Source: JANQGH01 sp039819285 (GTDB lineage Bacteria > Pseudomonadota > Alphaproteobacteria > DSM-16000 > Inquilinaceae). Taken from it: DNA of 29,884 nt. Made by a program: the position numbers and the translations under genes. Position 1 is the first letter of the stretch. The number at the start of each line of letters is the position of its first letter. This document shows positions 6,848 to 15,196 of this stretch, piece after piece. Where the stretch lies: the NCBI GenBank assembly GCA_039819285.1, contig JBCBSH010000025.1:1-29884 (forward strand), read 5' to 3'. The notes below the pieces were generated by a model. The model made no database searches and was not told the DNA's origin. It was given only the letters and a program-made list of their open reading frames with translations.

Positions 6848-7591
6848 ATGACCGACACCACGTCGCGCAACACCGACCAGACCCGACCCGGCTTTCGCCC
6901 GCTCTATGCCCAAGTGCGCGAGCTTCTGGTCGCCCGCATCGCGCGTGGAGAATGGGCGCCGGGCGAGGCGCTGCCGAGCGAGGGGCAGATCGCGGTCGAC
7001 CTTGACGTCTCGCAGGGCACGGTGCGCAAGGCGCTTGACGCCATGACCGCAGACAGGCTGTTGGTCCGCCGCCAGGGACGCGGCACCTTCGTCGCCAGCC
7101 ACGACGAAAACCGCGTCCTGTTTCAGTTCTTCAAGCTGACGCCCGACGGCGGCGCGCGGGAGTTTCCGACAAGCCGGCTGCTGAGGGTCGACACCGGCAA
7201 GGCAACCGCCGAGGAGCGGACGATCCTGGAACTCCAGCCGAACGCGCGTGTGATCCGCATCGAACGGGTGCGTGATTTGGCTGGTGGCCCAGCCCTGATC
7301 GAAACCATAAGCCTGCCTGCCGCCCTGTTTCCGGGCTTTGAGAAAGGCGAGGTGCCCAACAATCTTTATGGGCTTTTCGCCACAGGCTATGGCGTTTCAA
7401 TTGCCGTTGCGTCGGAAACGCTCAAAGCCGTTTCAGCGGACCCCAAGGTGGCGACGGACTTAGGCGTCCCCAACGGTTCTCCTCTGCTGATGATCGAGCG
7501 GGTCGCCCGTTCCATCGACGGCACGGCCGTTGAATGGCGTCGCTCTCTGTGCCGGACCGATCGCTTTCACTACGTCTCCGAACTGCGCTAG
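6848..7591 (+). CDS. GntR-family regulator with UTRA effector domain (HutC type)
   Basis: This is a transcription factor of 247 residues with an N-terminal GntR winged helix (about residues 19-85). The recognition region includes PSEGQIAVDLDVSQGTVRKALDAM and the wing LLVRRQGRGTFVA. It is followed by a UTRA ligand-binding domain (about 105-245, ending EWRRSLCRTDRFHYVSEL), which puts it in the HutC/FarR subfamily. AAGGAG lies eight bases before the ATG. It is divergent from the two-subunit lyase, with 234 bases between. The palindrome there sits over the lyase promoter. The likely role is repression of the lyase genes, relieved by the substrate or a related acid. The assignment to subfamily is firm; the ligand is not known. 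Confidence 0.92.
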   Translation: MTDTTSRNTDQTRPGFRPLYAQVRELLVARIARGEWAPGEALPSEGQIAVDLDVSQGTVRKALDAMTADRLLVRRQGRGTFVASHDENRVLFQFFKLTPDGGAREFPTSRLLRVDTGKATAEERTILELQPNARVIRIERVRDLAGGPALIETISLPAALFPGFEKGEVPNNLYGLFATGYGVSIAVASETLKAVSADPKVATDLGVPNGSPLLMIERVARSIDGTAVEWRRSLCRTDRFHYVSELR

Positions 7592-7703
7592 GCCGGCAGC
7601 CGGTTTGCTGCCCCGGCCGCGTGAATGGTTGTAGCGATACCGCGAGGGTTGAACCCCAGCCCCTCGCGAACTGACGAAACTAAAGCCGATACCATAGCGC
7701 TAC
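7591..7703. terminator. Hairpin-rich convergent intergenic region, possible terminators
   Basis: Between two convergent genes there are nested inverted repeats. GGCCGGCAGC pairs with GCTG(CC)CCGGCC directly after the regulator's stop (7591-7618). CGCGAGGG (7641-7648) pairs exactly with CCCTCGCG (7661-7668), and GTAGCG (7631-7636) with CGCTAC (7698-7703). There is no T-tract on either side, so factor-independent termination is uncertain. Confidence 0.35.
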
Positions 7704-7714
7704 GGGCGTAAGCA

Positions 7715-8779
7715 TCAGTCTCCACATCGGAGCGCCTCGTCGGCGTTTCCGGCAAAGTGGCATGCCGCGATCTGGCCCGGGGCAGCCTGATTTTCGAGCA
7801 CCGGTGCTGTCTCGCTGCAAATCTTGCGAGCCAACGGACACCGCGGATGAAAGTGGCAGCCGCTCGGTGGCGCCAAGGGGGACGGCAGTTCGCCCTGGAT
7901 CGGGGCGTAGGTGCGCCGCACCCCGATCCTGGGAATTTCATCAAGCAATGCCCGTGTGTAGGGATGGGCCGGCCGTTCGAAGATGTCGCTTGCCTTGCCG
8001 GCCTCTACGATCCGGCCAAGATACATCACGGCGACCCGGTCGCACAGATGACGCACAACGCCGAGATCATGGCTGATGAAGAGGATCGTCAGCGCCCTAT
8101 TCTCGCGCAGCTCCAGCAGCAGATTGATGATCTGGGCCTGAATCGAGACGTCAAGGGCGGCCACCGGCTCATCGCACACGAGGAAATCCGGGGCGACGGA
8201 AAGGGCGCGTGCGATGCCGATCCGTTGCCGTTGGCCACCAGAGAACTGATGCGGCAAACGGCTGGCGGCGTCGGTATCGAGGCCCACCTCGCCCAAGAGC
8301 CTTCCCACCAGCGCATCCAGATCCGCACCGGCATCGAGCTTGTGATAGCGCGGGCCCTCGGCGATCGTACGACCGACCCGCTGGCGTGGATTCAGCGACG
8401 ACAGCGGATCTTGGAAGATCATCTGGGCCCGCAGCATATGGCGCACCGGGGCTTTTGGTCCGCCTAGATCGATGCGCCGTCCATCAAACCAGACCTCGCC
8501 CTGCGTCGGCGCCAAAAGACCGGCGACCATGCGGCCCAACGTCGACTTGCCGCAACCGCTCTCGCCCACGAGCCCCAGAACCTCGCCCTTCTCGATTGCC
8601 AGGTCGACGCCGTCTACCGCGGTCACGACTTCATCCTGGGCCTTGCGCGAGAAGACACGCTGGACCGGGCTCAAGCGCCGCTCAAACCGCTTCATCACGT
8701 CCTTGACTTCAACGAACGGCCGTGGAGTCGCCTCCTGATCCGACATTGTTTGCGTTCGCTCGATCAGCGCGACCGTCAT
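7715..8779 (-). CDS. Peptide-type ABC transporter ATP-binding protein (DppF/OppF family)
   Basis: This is the second ATPase of a dipeptide/oligopeptide-type importer. It has 354 residues starting at the ATG that overlaps the stop of the upstream ATPase (ATGA at 8776-8779). A later ATG at 8746 is the alternative start and would remove an N-terminal tail. Walker A is GESGCGKST, the Q-loop is QMIFQDPLSSLNP, the signature is FSGGQRQRIGIARAL, Walker B is LVCDEPVAALD and the switch histidine is in FISHDLG. The C-terminal oligopeptide domain carries the cysteine motif CHFHPRCPLARKIC plus a later Cys, which in this family can hold an iron-sulfur cluster. It is the last gene of the operon and acts with the DppD-like partner at the cytoplasmic face of the two permeases. 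Confidence 0.93.
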   Translation of the reverse strand: MTVALIERTQTMSDQEATPRPFVEVKDVMKRFERRLSPVQRVFSRKAQDEVVTAVDGVDLAIEKGEVLGLVGESGCGKSTLGRMVAGLLAPTQGEVWFDGRRIDLGGPKAPVRHMLRAQMIFQDPLSSLNPRQRVGRTIAEGPRYHKLDAGADLDALVGRLLGEVGLDTDAASRLPHQFSGGQRQRIGIARALSVAPDFLVCDEPVAALDVSIQAQIINLLLELRENRALTILFISHDLGVVRHLCDRVAVMYLGRIVEAGKASDIFERPAHPYTRALLDEIPRIGVRRTYAPIQGELPSPLAPPSGCHFHPRCPLARKICSETAPVLENQAAPGQIAACHFAGNADEALRCGD

Positions 8780-9756
8780 TCGGGCGTGGCCCATAGCGGA
8801 TGGACGCACCGAGCCGCTCGGTTGGTACCGACTGCTGCGAGCGCTGGCATGTCGGCGTCACACTTTGCGGTCCGCCGGGTACAGCGCGGCGCGAAGGCGC
8901 ATCCGTCGGGCATCGCAAAGGGCGATGGCGGCAAGCCGGGTATCTGGCGAAGTCGCTCGGCCGGAACCGCGTCGCCGGGGATCGAGTCAATGAGCCCGCG
9001 TGTGTAGGGATGGGACGGCCGGGTCAACACCTCCTCGGTCGGTCCGAGTTCGACAATACGGCCGCCATACATCACCGCCACCCGGTCGCACAGGCCAGAA
9101 ACCACGCTCAGATCATGCGAAATCCAGATCATGGCCGTCTGGCTCTCGCGCACCAGGGTTTGAACGAGCGCGAGGATCTGCGCCTGGATCGTCACGTCCA
9201 GCGCCGTGGTCGGCTCGTCGGCGATCACGACGGCCGGGTCGTGCAACAGGGCAATTGCCGTCACGACGCGCTGGCGCATGCCCCCGGAAAACTGGTGCGG
9301 ATAGGCCTTCAGCCGCTCGTGGGGCGACGGTATGCCAACCCGGCCGAGCGCTGCCGCCGCCCATTCGATGGCGTCGGCGCGTGATACGGCGGCGTGCGCC
9401 CGGATCGCCTCGACCATCTGGGTTTCGATGCTGAGCACGGGGTTGAGGGTCATCATCGGGTCTTGAAAGATCATGGCAATCCTGCCGCCCCTAATGGAAC
9501 GCAGAACCAGCTCGGACGCCGTGACCAGATCAACGCCTTCCAGCCGCACCTGGCCGCCGACGATGCGCCCCGGCGGCTCGATCAGGCCCAGAACGGACAG
9601 GCCCGTGACCGACTTGCCCGATCCGGATTCGCCCACCAGACCCAGGATCTCGCCGCGATGGAGCGAGAGCGTGATGCCGTTCACCGAGTGGGCAGTGCCG
9701 CGCCGCGTGGCGAACTGCGTGCGCAGACCCTCGATTTCGAGAATTGGAGCGCTCAT
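8776..9756 (-). CDS. Peptide-type ABC transporter ATP-binding protein (DppD/OppD family)
   Basis: This is the first ATPase of the peptide-type importer, with 326 residues. The start is the ATG overlapping the stop of the second permease (ATGA at 9753-9756), and the N-terminus MSAPILEIEGL is typical. Walker A is GESGSGKS, the Q-loop is AMIFQDPMMTLNP, the signature is FSGGMRQRV, Walker B is VVIADEPTTALD and the switch histidine is in WISHDLS. The C-terminal oligopeptide domain has CAFAPRCTRRTAKC and a final RC, the cysteine set of the DppD type. Its own stop overlaps the start of the second ATPase gene, so all components should be made in step. The transported substrate cannot be read from the ATPase. 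Confidence 0.94.
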   Translation of the reverse strand: MSAPILEIEGLRTQFATRRGTAHSVNGITLSLHRGEILGLVGESGSGKSVTGLSVLGLIEPPGRIVGGQVRLEGVDLVTASELVLRSIRGGRIAMIFQDPMMTLNPVLSIETQMVEAIRAHAAVSRADAIEWAAAALGRVGIPSPHERLKAYPHQFSGGMRQRVVTAIALLHDPAVVIADEPTTALDVTIQAQILALVQTLVRESQTAMIWISHDLSVVSGLCDRVAVMYGGRIVELGPTEEVLTRPSHPYTRGLIDSIPGDAVPAERLRQIPGLPPSPFAMPDGCAFAPRCTRRTAKCDADMPALAAVGTNRAARCVHPLWATPE

Positions 9757-10682
9757 CGGTTCAGTCTCGGGTTCAGCATGTCGCGCAACTGGTCGCCGAC
9801 AAGGTTGATGCTGAGGATGACGACCAGCAGGGCAATACCCGGGAAAATGCTGATCCAATAGGTGCCGTTGATCAGGTAGCGAAACCCGTTTGCGATCAAC
9901 AGGCCCAGCGAGGGTTGGGTTTCCGGCAGGCCGACGCCGAGGAAGCTCAAGGTCGCCTCCAGCGTGACCGCATGGGCCATTTGCACGGTCAACACCACCA
10001 TCAGCGGCGGCAGGCAGTTGGGCAGCAAATGGCGGGTCAGGATTTGGATGTGGCCGAGACGCAGGCAGCGCGCGGCGTCCATGTATTCCTTGCTGCGTTC
10101 CGCCAGTGCCGTGGCCCGAACGGTCCTTGCGTAATAGGCCCACTGCACGACGATCAAGGCGATCATAGTCTTCTCCACGCCGCGGCCGAGCACCGCGAGC
10201 AGGATTAGAGCGACCAGGATGGGCGGAAAGCTCATCTGCAGATCGACCAGCCGCATGATGACGGCGTCCAGCCGTCGGCCGAAATAGGCGCCTGTCAGAC
10301 CCAGAGATGTGCCGATGATCAGAGCAAAAACGGCGCTCATCACGCCGACGGCAAGGCTGATCCGCAGGCCATACAGAATGGCGCTGAACAAGTCGCGGCC
10401 AAGGCCGTCGGTGCCCAGCCAAAAGACATAACCATTCATGCTTTCCGTACCGGGCGGCAGTCTGGCGTCGAGGATCGAAAGGCTCGCCAGGTCGTACGGG
10501 TCCTGCGGCGCGATCAGGGGTGCGAAGATGGCCGCGAAGACCATCACAGCCAACACGACGAGCCCGATGACGGCGGCGCGGCTTTCCGCGAACTGGGCAG
10601 CGAAATCGGCCAACTGCGATCGGGGCCGTGGCACGTTCGGCTTGGTTTTGGCCGGCTGCCGGCCAACGGACATATCGGTCAT
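9753..10682 (-). CDS. Peptide-type ABC transporter permease (DppC family)
   Basis: This is the second inner-membrane subunit of the importer, with 309 residues. The start is the ATG at 10680-10682, which overlaps the stop of the first permease by ATGA. The frame is open much further upstream, but that sequence is the first permease read in another frame. A first membrane segment lies near residues 35-55 (AVIGLVVLAVMVFAAIFAPLIAP) and is followed by the DppC-type external loop ending GTDGLGRDLFS. The remaining hydrophobic helices contain the ATPase-coupling loop EYMDAARCLRLGHIQILTRHLLPN, with the expected EAA-like Gly. The C-terminal loop GDQLRDMLNPRL is characteristic of the family. It pairs with the 10679-11656 permease. 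Confidence 0.94.
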   Translation of the reverse strand: MTDMSVGRQPAKTKPNVPRPRSQLADFAAQFAESRAAVIGLVVLAVMVFAAIFAPLIAPQDPYDLASLSILDARLPPGTESMNGYVFWLGTDGLGRDLFSAILYGLRISLAVGVMSAVFALIIGTSLGLTGAYFGRRLDAVIMRLVDLQMSFPPILVALILLAVLGRGVEKTMIALIVVQWAYYARTVRATALAERSKEYMDAARCLRLGHIQILTRHLLPNCLPPLMVVLTVQMAHAVTLEATLSFLGVGLPETQPSLGLLIANGFRYLINGTYWISIFPGIALLVVILSINLVGDQLRDMLNPRLNR

Positions 10683-11656
10683 GCCGGCATCGCCTTCAGC
10701 CTGACCCTGGGATCGAGAGCGGAGTACAGGAGGTCGACCACCAGGTTGATGACGACAAACAGCACGACGATGACCATGAGGTAGGCGACGATCACCGGCC
10801 GATCCAACATGTAGATCGACTCGATGATCAGCTTGCCCATGCCAGGCCAGTTGAAGATTGATTCCGTGACCACCGCGAAGGCGACGACCGAGCCGAACTC
10901 GATGCCGATCACCGTGACGATCGGGATCAGAATGTTCTTCAGGACGTGCAGCCCGATGATGCGCCGCCCGGTCAGACCCTTTGCGCGTGCGAAGCGGATA
11001 TAGTCCTGCGGCATTACCTCCTTCACGCCGGCCCGGGTCAGTCGGATCAGCAAGGCCAGCTTGAACAGGGCCAGGTTCAGCGCCGGCAGGATCAGATGGG
11101 CCAGCCCGTCGGCGGTGAGAAAACTGACCGGAATGCCCAGCACGTCGACGGTCTCGCCCTGACCGAAACTGGGCAGCCAGCCAAGCCAGATGCTGAAGAC
11201 CAGGATCAACAGCAGGCCGACCCAAAATGTCGGCAGGCTGAAACCCAGGATCGAGCCCGCCATGATCGTGCGGCCCGTGCGAGAGGCCGGTTTCATGCCC
11301 GCGACCAGGCCAAGGGGGATGCCAAGCAGCACCGCCAACAATGTGGCGGCGATCGCCAGCTCTAGCGTCGCCGGCATCCGCTCCAAGATCAGCTCGATCG
11401 CTGGCATGTTGAAGACGAACGATCGGCCCAAATCCCCCTGCAGGGCGTTGAAGAGAAAGAGGCCGTACTGCTCCCAAACCGGCCGGTCGAGACCGAGCGA
11501 CCGCGTCACCTCGGCGCGCGTCGCCTGATCGGCATCCGGATTGATCAGGATCTCGACCGGGTCACCGATGGCGTAGACGCCAACGAACACGATCAGCGAC
11601 ATGGCGAGCATGACGCCAAGCCCTTGCAGGATACGGCTGACGACCAAGGCCGTCAT
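10679..11656 (-). CDS. Peptide-type ABC transporter permease (DppB family)
   Basis: This is the first inner-membrane subunit of the importer, with 325 residues. Two in-frame ATGs lie close together (11662 and 11656). The second overlaps the stop of the hydrolase gene (ATGA) and has GGAGG seven bases upstream, so it is preferred. The DppB layout is complete: an N-terminal membrane helix near residues 7-27, a periplasmic loop with VEILINPDADQATRAEV and LGLDRPVWEQYG, and about five further helices. The coupling loop is KEVMPQDYIRFARAKGL and the C-terminus is VDLLYSALDPRVRL. Coupling to a hydrolase gene upstream instead of directly to the binding-protein gene is unusual for this operon type. Confidence 0.94.
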   Translation of the reverse strand: MTALVVSRILQGLGVMLAMSLIVFVGVYAIGDPVEILINPDADQATRAEVTRSLGLDRPVWEQYGLFLFNALQGDLGRSFVFNMPAIELILERMPATLELAIAATLLAVLLGIPLGLVAGMKPASRTGRTIMAGSILGFSLPTFWVGLLLILVFSIWLGWLPSFGQGETVDVLGIPVSFLTADGLAHLILPALNLALFKLALLIRLTRAGVKEVMPQDYIRFARAKGLTGRRIIGLHVLKNILIPIVTVIGIEFGSVVAFAVVTESIFNWPGMGKLIIESIYMLDRPVIVAYLMVIVVLFVVINLVVDLLYSALDPRVRLKAMPA

Positions 11657-13509
11657 AGGCATGCCTCCTCTCGCAACTGTTCAAAAAGTGGGACCTGGGC
11701 ATTTCGCTGAAGCAGTTGGGCGCGGCTGGCCGGCAGCACACTCAGGTCCAGGCTGGACGGCGTCTTGTCGCCCAGGTGAAGCGTCACCTCTGCCCGAGCC
11801 GGCGCGTCCCCCGGTTCCGTGGCACATGGGTTGATGTCGAAATGGGGGAAGTTACTGCCACAGATATCGAGACCCAGCCGATGGCCCCGGAGAAATCGCG
11901 CGGCCGTTGGAAAGGCCCGAACGCGCACCGGCACGATAGAACCTGGCACCATCGGCCGACCCGTATCATCGCGCCAGCGCAAACGCTGGATACCGTCGCA
12001 CAAGCCGATGGCGACGGTCTCGCCCTCAACCTCAAAGATGTCGCACAGCCTGATAACCAGGTCGGCGTCGGGCCGGTCGACACTCACCCAGATGCGCGCC
12101 TCGACGGGACCGGCAACCAGCAAGTCATCGGCGAGCGGGGCGGTTTCGAAGCGAAGGACGTCGGGTCGGTTGGCAAGCGGGCCAAACGGCGGCCTTGCGC
12201 CCGAAATACCTGGCCGAGTGCGTTGATCAAACGGGCCGCCCTGCATAATCGGCTCACCGGAATTGATGGCGCCTCCAACCGTCGGAACCGGATCATCGGG
12301 GTCGTGGGTAATGCTGCGCTGTTCTGCGGCTCCCACCTCTTCGTTCAGCCGTCCATCCGCCGCCAGGAAAAGCCTATACCGTTCACACTTCGTGTCCGGC
12401 CAGCCATCGGTCGCGAGCCATGATCCGCCATAGCGAATGCGTCCGTTGGGGTCACGATCACAGGGGCCGCCGCCCATGGCGAATACCCTAATTGGACGTT
12501 GTGGCGATCCGCCGCCAAGCGCCCGTTTCAGCCAGGCCACGCGAAGATCGGGAATTGAGCCGCCCAGGCCGATTTCCGGCAGCGCCTCGTCGCAAAACGC
12601 CAGGTCACCCGCGTGCGCCTGATGACGGTCGCCATGCGTCCAGGGGCCGACGATCAGACCGACGTTTGCGAAGCCCTTGGTAGCCTCGTGACGGGAGAAG
12701 TTCTCGACCGTGTTTTGTAGTGATGTGTCAAACCAGCCGGCGATATGCAGAATGGATAGGCCATCCGGGTCCTCGGCCCCTAGTTCTGACGACAGGGATG
12801 GATGTCGCCAGATCGGATCGTCGGCCGGCACCTGCCAGAAGCGCGCCACAGCGGCCTCTATATCGGGCGCAGTGCCAAGTGGCGAGTGCCCTCGGCGCCA
12901 CGGCCCGCGCTTGAGCCAAGTGCCGAGGTCTTCGGCGGTCAACGCGGCCTCGGCATCGCTGTCGCCGGCCGCTCGCGCCTTGCGTAAGGCCTGGGCATGG
13001 CCCCATGTCGCCTGCTTCAGGTCGAAGGCGCCGCCCTGCCGGATACCGCTGCGCCAGGCATTGGCAAAACCGCCGCAGTCGGCGACCGCGCCCAGAATGC
13101 GGCGTTCGCCAGCGGCCAGGACGCCGATCTGGCACATGGCGGCGTAGGAAAAGCCGACCATCCCGATCCTGCCGTCGCACCAGGGCTGACGGATCAGCCA
13201 ATCGACCGTATCGACGCCGTCATCCGGTTCCTGCAGATACTTGGAGAATTCGCCCTCGGAATCCCCGGTCCCACGGCAGTCCTGGACCATGTAGGCAAAG
13301 CCTGCGGCAACATAGGCCGTCGCAACGGCATCGCGCGCTGGCGGCTCTGTTTGGCCGGCGACCTGCTCGGCTTGGTCGCAACGGTCGCGGCCATACGGCG
13401 TCCGTTCCAAGACTACCGGACCGACGAACGCCGCCCCGGACCGATAGAGATCGGCCGCGAGGCGGCTTCCGTCGCGCATCGGTACCGCGATGGCGCGATC
13501 GACGATCAC
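11653..13509 (-). CDS. CocE/NonD-family serine hydrolase (X-Pro dipeptidyl-peptidase S15 fold)
   Basis: This is an alpha/beta hydrolase with a C-terminal jelly-roll domain, the cocaine-esterase/acylaminoacyl-type family that cleaves esters or amides. It has 618 residues from a GTG at 13507-13509, a usual length. The catalytic triad is visible: Ser121 in GFSYAAM, Asp261 in AGWFDTSLQN and His292 in GPWTHGD. The early motif AVPMRDGSRLAADLYR is the family signature. No signal peptide is seen, so it should act in the cytoplasm on imported material. It lies between the binding protein (21 bases upstream) and the permeases, and overlaps the first permease gene by ATGA. This suggests the importer brings in the ester or amide that the enzyme cleaves. 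The substrate is unknown; the GTG start has only a weak ribosome site. Confidence 0.9.
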   Translation of the reverse strand: MIVDRAIAVPMRDGSRLAADLYRSGAAFVGPVVLERTPYGRDRCDQAEQVAGQTEPPARDAVATAYVAAGFAYMVQDCRGTGDSEGEFSKYLQEPDDGVDTVDWLIRQPWCDGRIGMVGFSYAAMCQIGVLAAGERRILGAVADCGGFANAWRSGIRQGGAFDLKQATWGHAQALRKARAAGDSDAEAALTAEDLGTWLKRGPWRRGHSPLGTAPDIEAAVARFWQVPADDPIWRHPSLSSELGAEDPDGLSILHIAGWFDTSLQNTVENFSRHEATKGFANVGLIVGPWTHGDRHQAHAGDLAFCDEALPEIGLGGSIPDLRVAWLKRALGGGSPQRPIRVFAMGGGPCDRDPNGRIRYGGSWLATDGWPDTKCERYRLFLAADGRLNEEVGAAEQRSITHDPDDPVPTVGGAINSGEPIMQGGPFDQRTRPGISGARPPFGPLANRPDVLRFETAPLADDLLVAGPVEARIWVSVDRPDADLVIRLCDIFEVEGETVAIGLCDGIQRLRWRDDTGRPMVPGSIVPVRVRAFPTAARFLRGHRLGLDICGSNFPHFDINPCATEPGDAPARAEVTLHLGDKTPSSLDLSVLPASRAQLLQRNAQVPLFEQLREEACL

Positions 13510-13530
13510 CAGCGTAACGCCTGTCGCGCC

Positions 13531-15123
13531 TCAATCGTCCAGCGAAAGACCGTAGGCCAGGGTCATCTGGTCCTGTCGCGGCAGGTACTCGAACCCGTCG
13601 CGCGAGGCCCAGACATTCATCTGATAGTGCAACGGAATGATCGCATAATCGTTGAAGGCGAGCGCCGCCGCCTCGGCCGACAGGCTGGCCGCCTCGTCGA
13701 GATCGAACGTCGACATGGATGCGATGGTCAACCGGTCGACGTCGGCATTGCTGTAGCGGCCCCGGTTGGAGGGGCCATACCCCTGCTCGGCATCATGGGT
13801 CATCAGGACGCCGCGCAGCCCATGCCAGGCCGTGCCCTGTGCTGAGCCCCAGGCGATGAAGAAGATGCTGAAATCGAGATTGCTGGCGCTGGGGAAGAAG
13901 ACGTTGCTGGGCATGGTCTCGACCTCCATGTCGACACCGATGCGTTCGAACATCTGGGCAATCGCTTGCGCGATATCGCCGTCGGCGACATAGCGGTTGT
14001 TCGGCCCGTGCAAGGTCATGCTGAACCCGTCGGGATAGCCTGCGTCGGCGAGCAGCTCGCGGGCGCGCTCCGGGTCATAGGCGCCGGGCGCCAGGTCGGG
14101 GTTGTAGCCGACCATAAACTCACCGGCCAGTTGGCCGGCGGGCCGGCCCAGCCCATGCAACAGCCGGTCGATGATCGCCTCGCGGTCGATCGCCAGCGAC
14201 AATGCCTCGCGCACGTCCCGGTTCAGAAGCGGGTTGCCGATTGGCTCGCCGTCGCTGCCTGTGATGTGCGGCGTGTCGGTCCGGTTGGTGTCCATATGCA
14301 GATAGGCGGTATAGACATCCGGGATCATCCAGACGTCGATCTCGTCGCTGCTTTCCAGCATCTCGACCGAATCCGGCGGCACCGCGTCGATCAGGTCGAC
14401 ATCGCCGGACAGCAGCGCGGCCACCCTGGTGGCGTCATTGGGGATCGCGATCAGGTTCAGGCTCTCATAGCCAGCAGGCCCCGCCCAATAGTCATCGTTG
14501 CGCACCAACTCGATCGCCTGGCCGGGCGTCCATGAGACAAAACGAAAAGGCCCCGTGCCGATCGTGGCCGCGCCGCTATTGTAATCCTCGGTCGCAGCAC
14601 CTTCACCGGCATGACGTGAGATGATCGGCACCTCCGCAAGATCGAACAGCAGCTGGGGCGAGGTGTTTCGCGTCGTGATGTGGATCGTATGATCATCGAT
14701 CACCACCGCGTCCTCGATCTGGCTCAAGAACTGGCCGAAAGGCGCCGGGCTGTTGGGCACGTTGGGCGCGCGTTCGAACGTGAACATGACGTCGTCGGCG
14801 GTGAACGGCTCGCCGTCATGCCAGGTGACGCCCTCGCGCAAACTCAGCTCCCAGACACCGTCGCCCAGATGGGCCCAATCGGTGGCGAGACCGGGGACCA
14901 GCTGCAGGTTCTGGTCACGCTGGATCAGCGTGTCGAAAATGTGGGTTACAGCGGCCTTGTTGGTCGCCACGTAGGAGAAGTGCGGGTCGACCGATGCGGT
15001 TTCGCTGCGCACCGCGACGTCGACATGTTGGGCCAAGGCCGTGCCGGCGGTAACAGCCGCGAGGCCGATCGCTGTTGCGCCGGCGATCATTGTTTTGGCC
15101 AAAAGAGCGTTGCAGAGTCTCAT
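13531..15123 (-). CDS. ABC transporter substrate-binding protein, family 5 (peptide/nickel type)
   Basis: This is the periplasmic receptor of the peptide-type importer. It has 530 residues from the ATG at 15121-15123, which has GGGGAGG followed by six bases; an in-frame ATG five codons earlier overlaps that ribosome site. A signal peptide covers about residues 1-32 (ending GTALAQH). The SBP_bac_5 landmarks are in order: VDPHFSYV and the HIFDTLIQRDQNLQLVPGLA block near the N-terminus, REGVTWHDGEPFTADDVMFTFE, TGPFRFVSW, LNRDVREALSLAIDREAII, and DPERARELLADAGYPDGF. It is the first gene of the transport operon and lies 73 bases downstream of a FadR-type regulator on the same strand. Ligands of this family range from peptides to opines and glycosides. 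Confidence 0.94.
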   Translation of the reverse strand: MRLCNALLAKTMIAGATAIGLAAVTAGTALAQHVDVAVRSETASVDPHFSYVATNKAAVTHIFDTLIQRDQNLQLVPGLATDWAHLGDGVWELSLREGVTWHDGEPFTADDVMFTFERAPNVPNSPAPFGQFLSQIEDAVVIDDHTIHITTRNTSPQLLFDLAEVPIISRHAGEGAATEDYNSGAATIGTGPFRFVSWTPGQAIELVRNDDYWAGPAGYESLNLIAIPNDATRVAALLSGDVDLIDAVPPDSVEMLESSDEIDVWMIPDVYTAYLHMDTNRTDTPHITGSDGEPIGNPLLNRDVREALSLAIDREAIIDRLLHGLGRPAGQLAGEFMVGYNPDLAPGAYDPERARELLADAGYPDGFSMTLHGPNNRYVADGDIAQAIAQMFERIGVDMEVETMPSNVFFPSASNLDFSIFFIAWGSAQGTAWHGLRGVLMTHDAEQGYGPSNRGRYSNADVDRLTIASMSTFDLDEAASLSAEAAALAFNDYAIIPLHYQMNVWASRDGFEYLPRQDQMTLAYGLSLDD

Positions 15124-15196
15124 TGTCTTCCTCCCCATATTTTGATTGCCGAATCGGTGCGTTTCTGTTGGCCGGCCGGCATGGTGCGTAGCGTGA

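Noticed and set aside
9757..10422. Long N-terminal extension of the DppD-like frame
   Set aside because: The extension is the second permease read out of frame; the true start is the ATG overlapping the permease stop, directly before MSAPILEIEGL.
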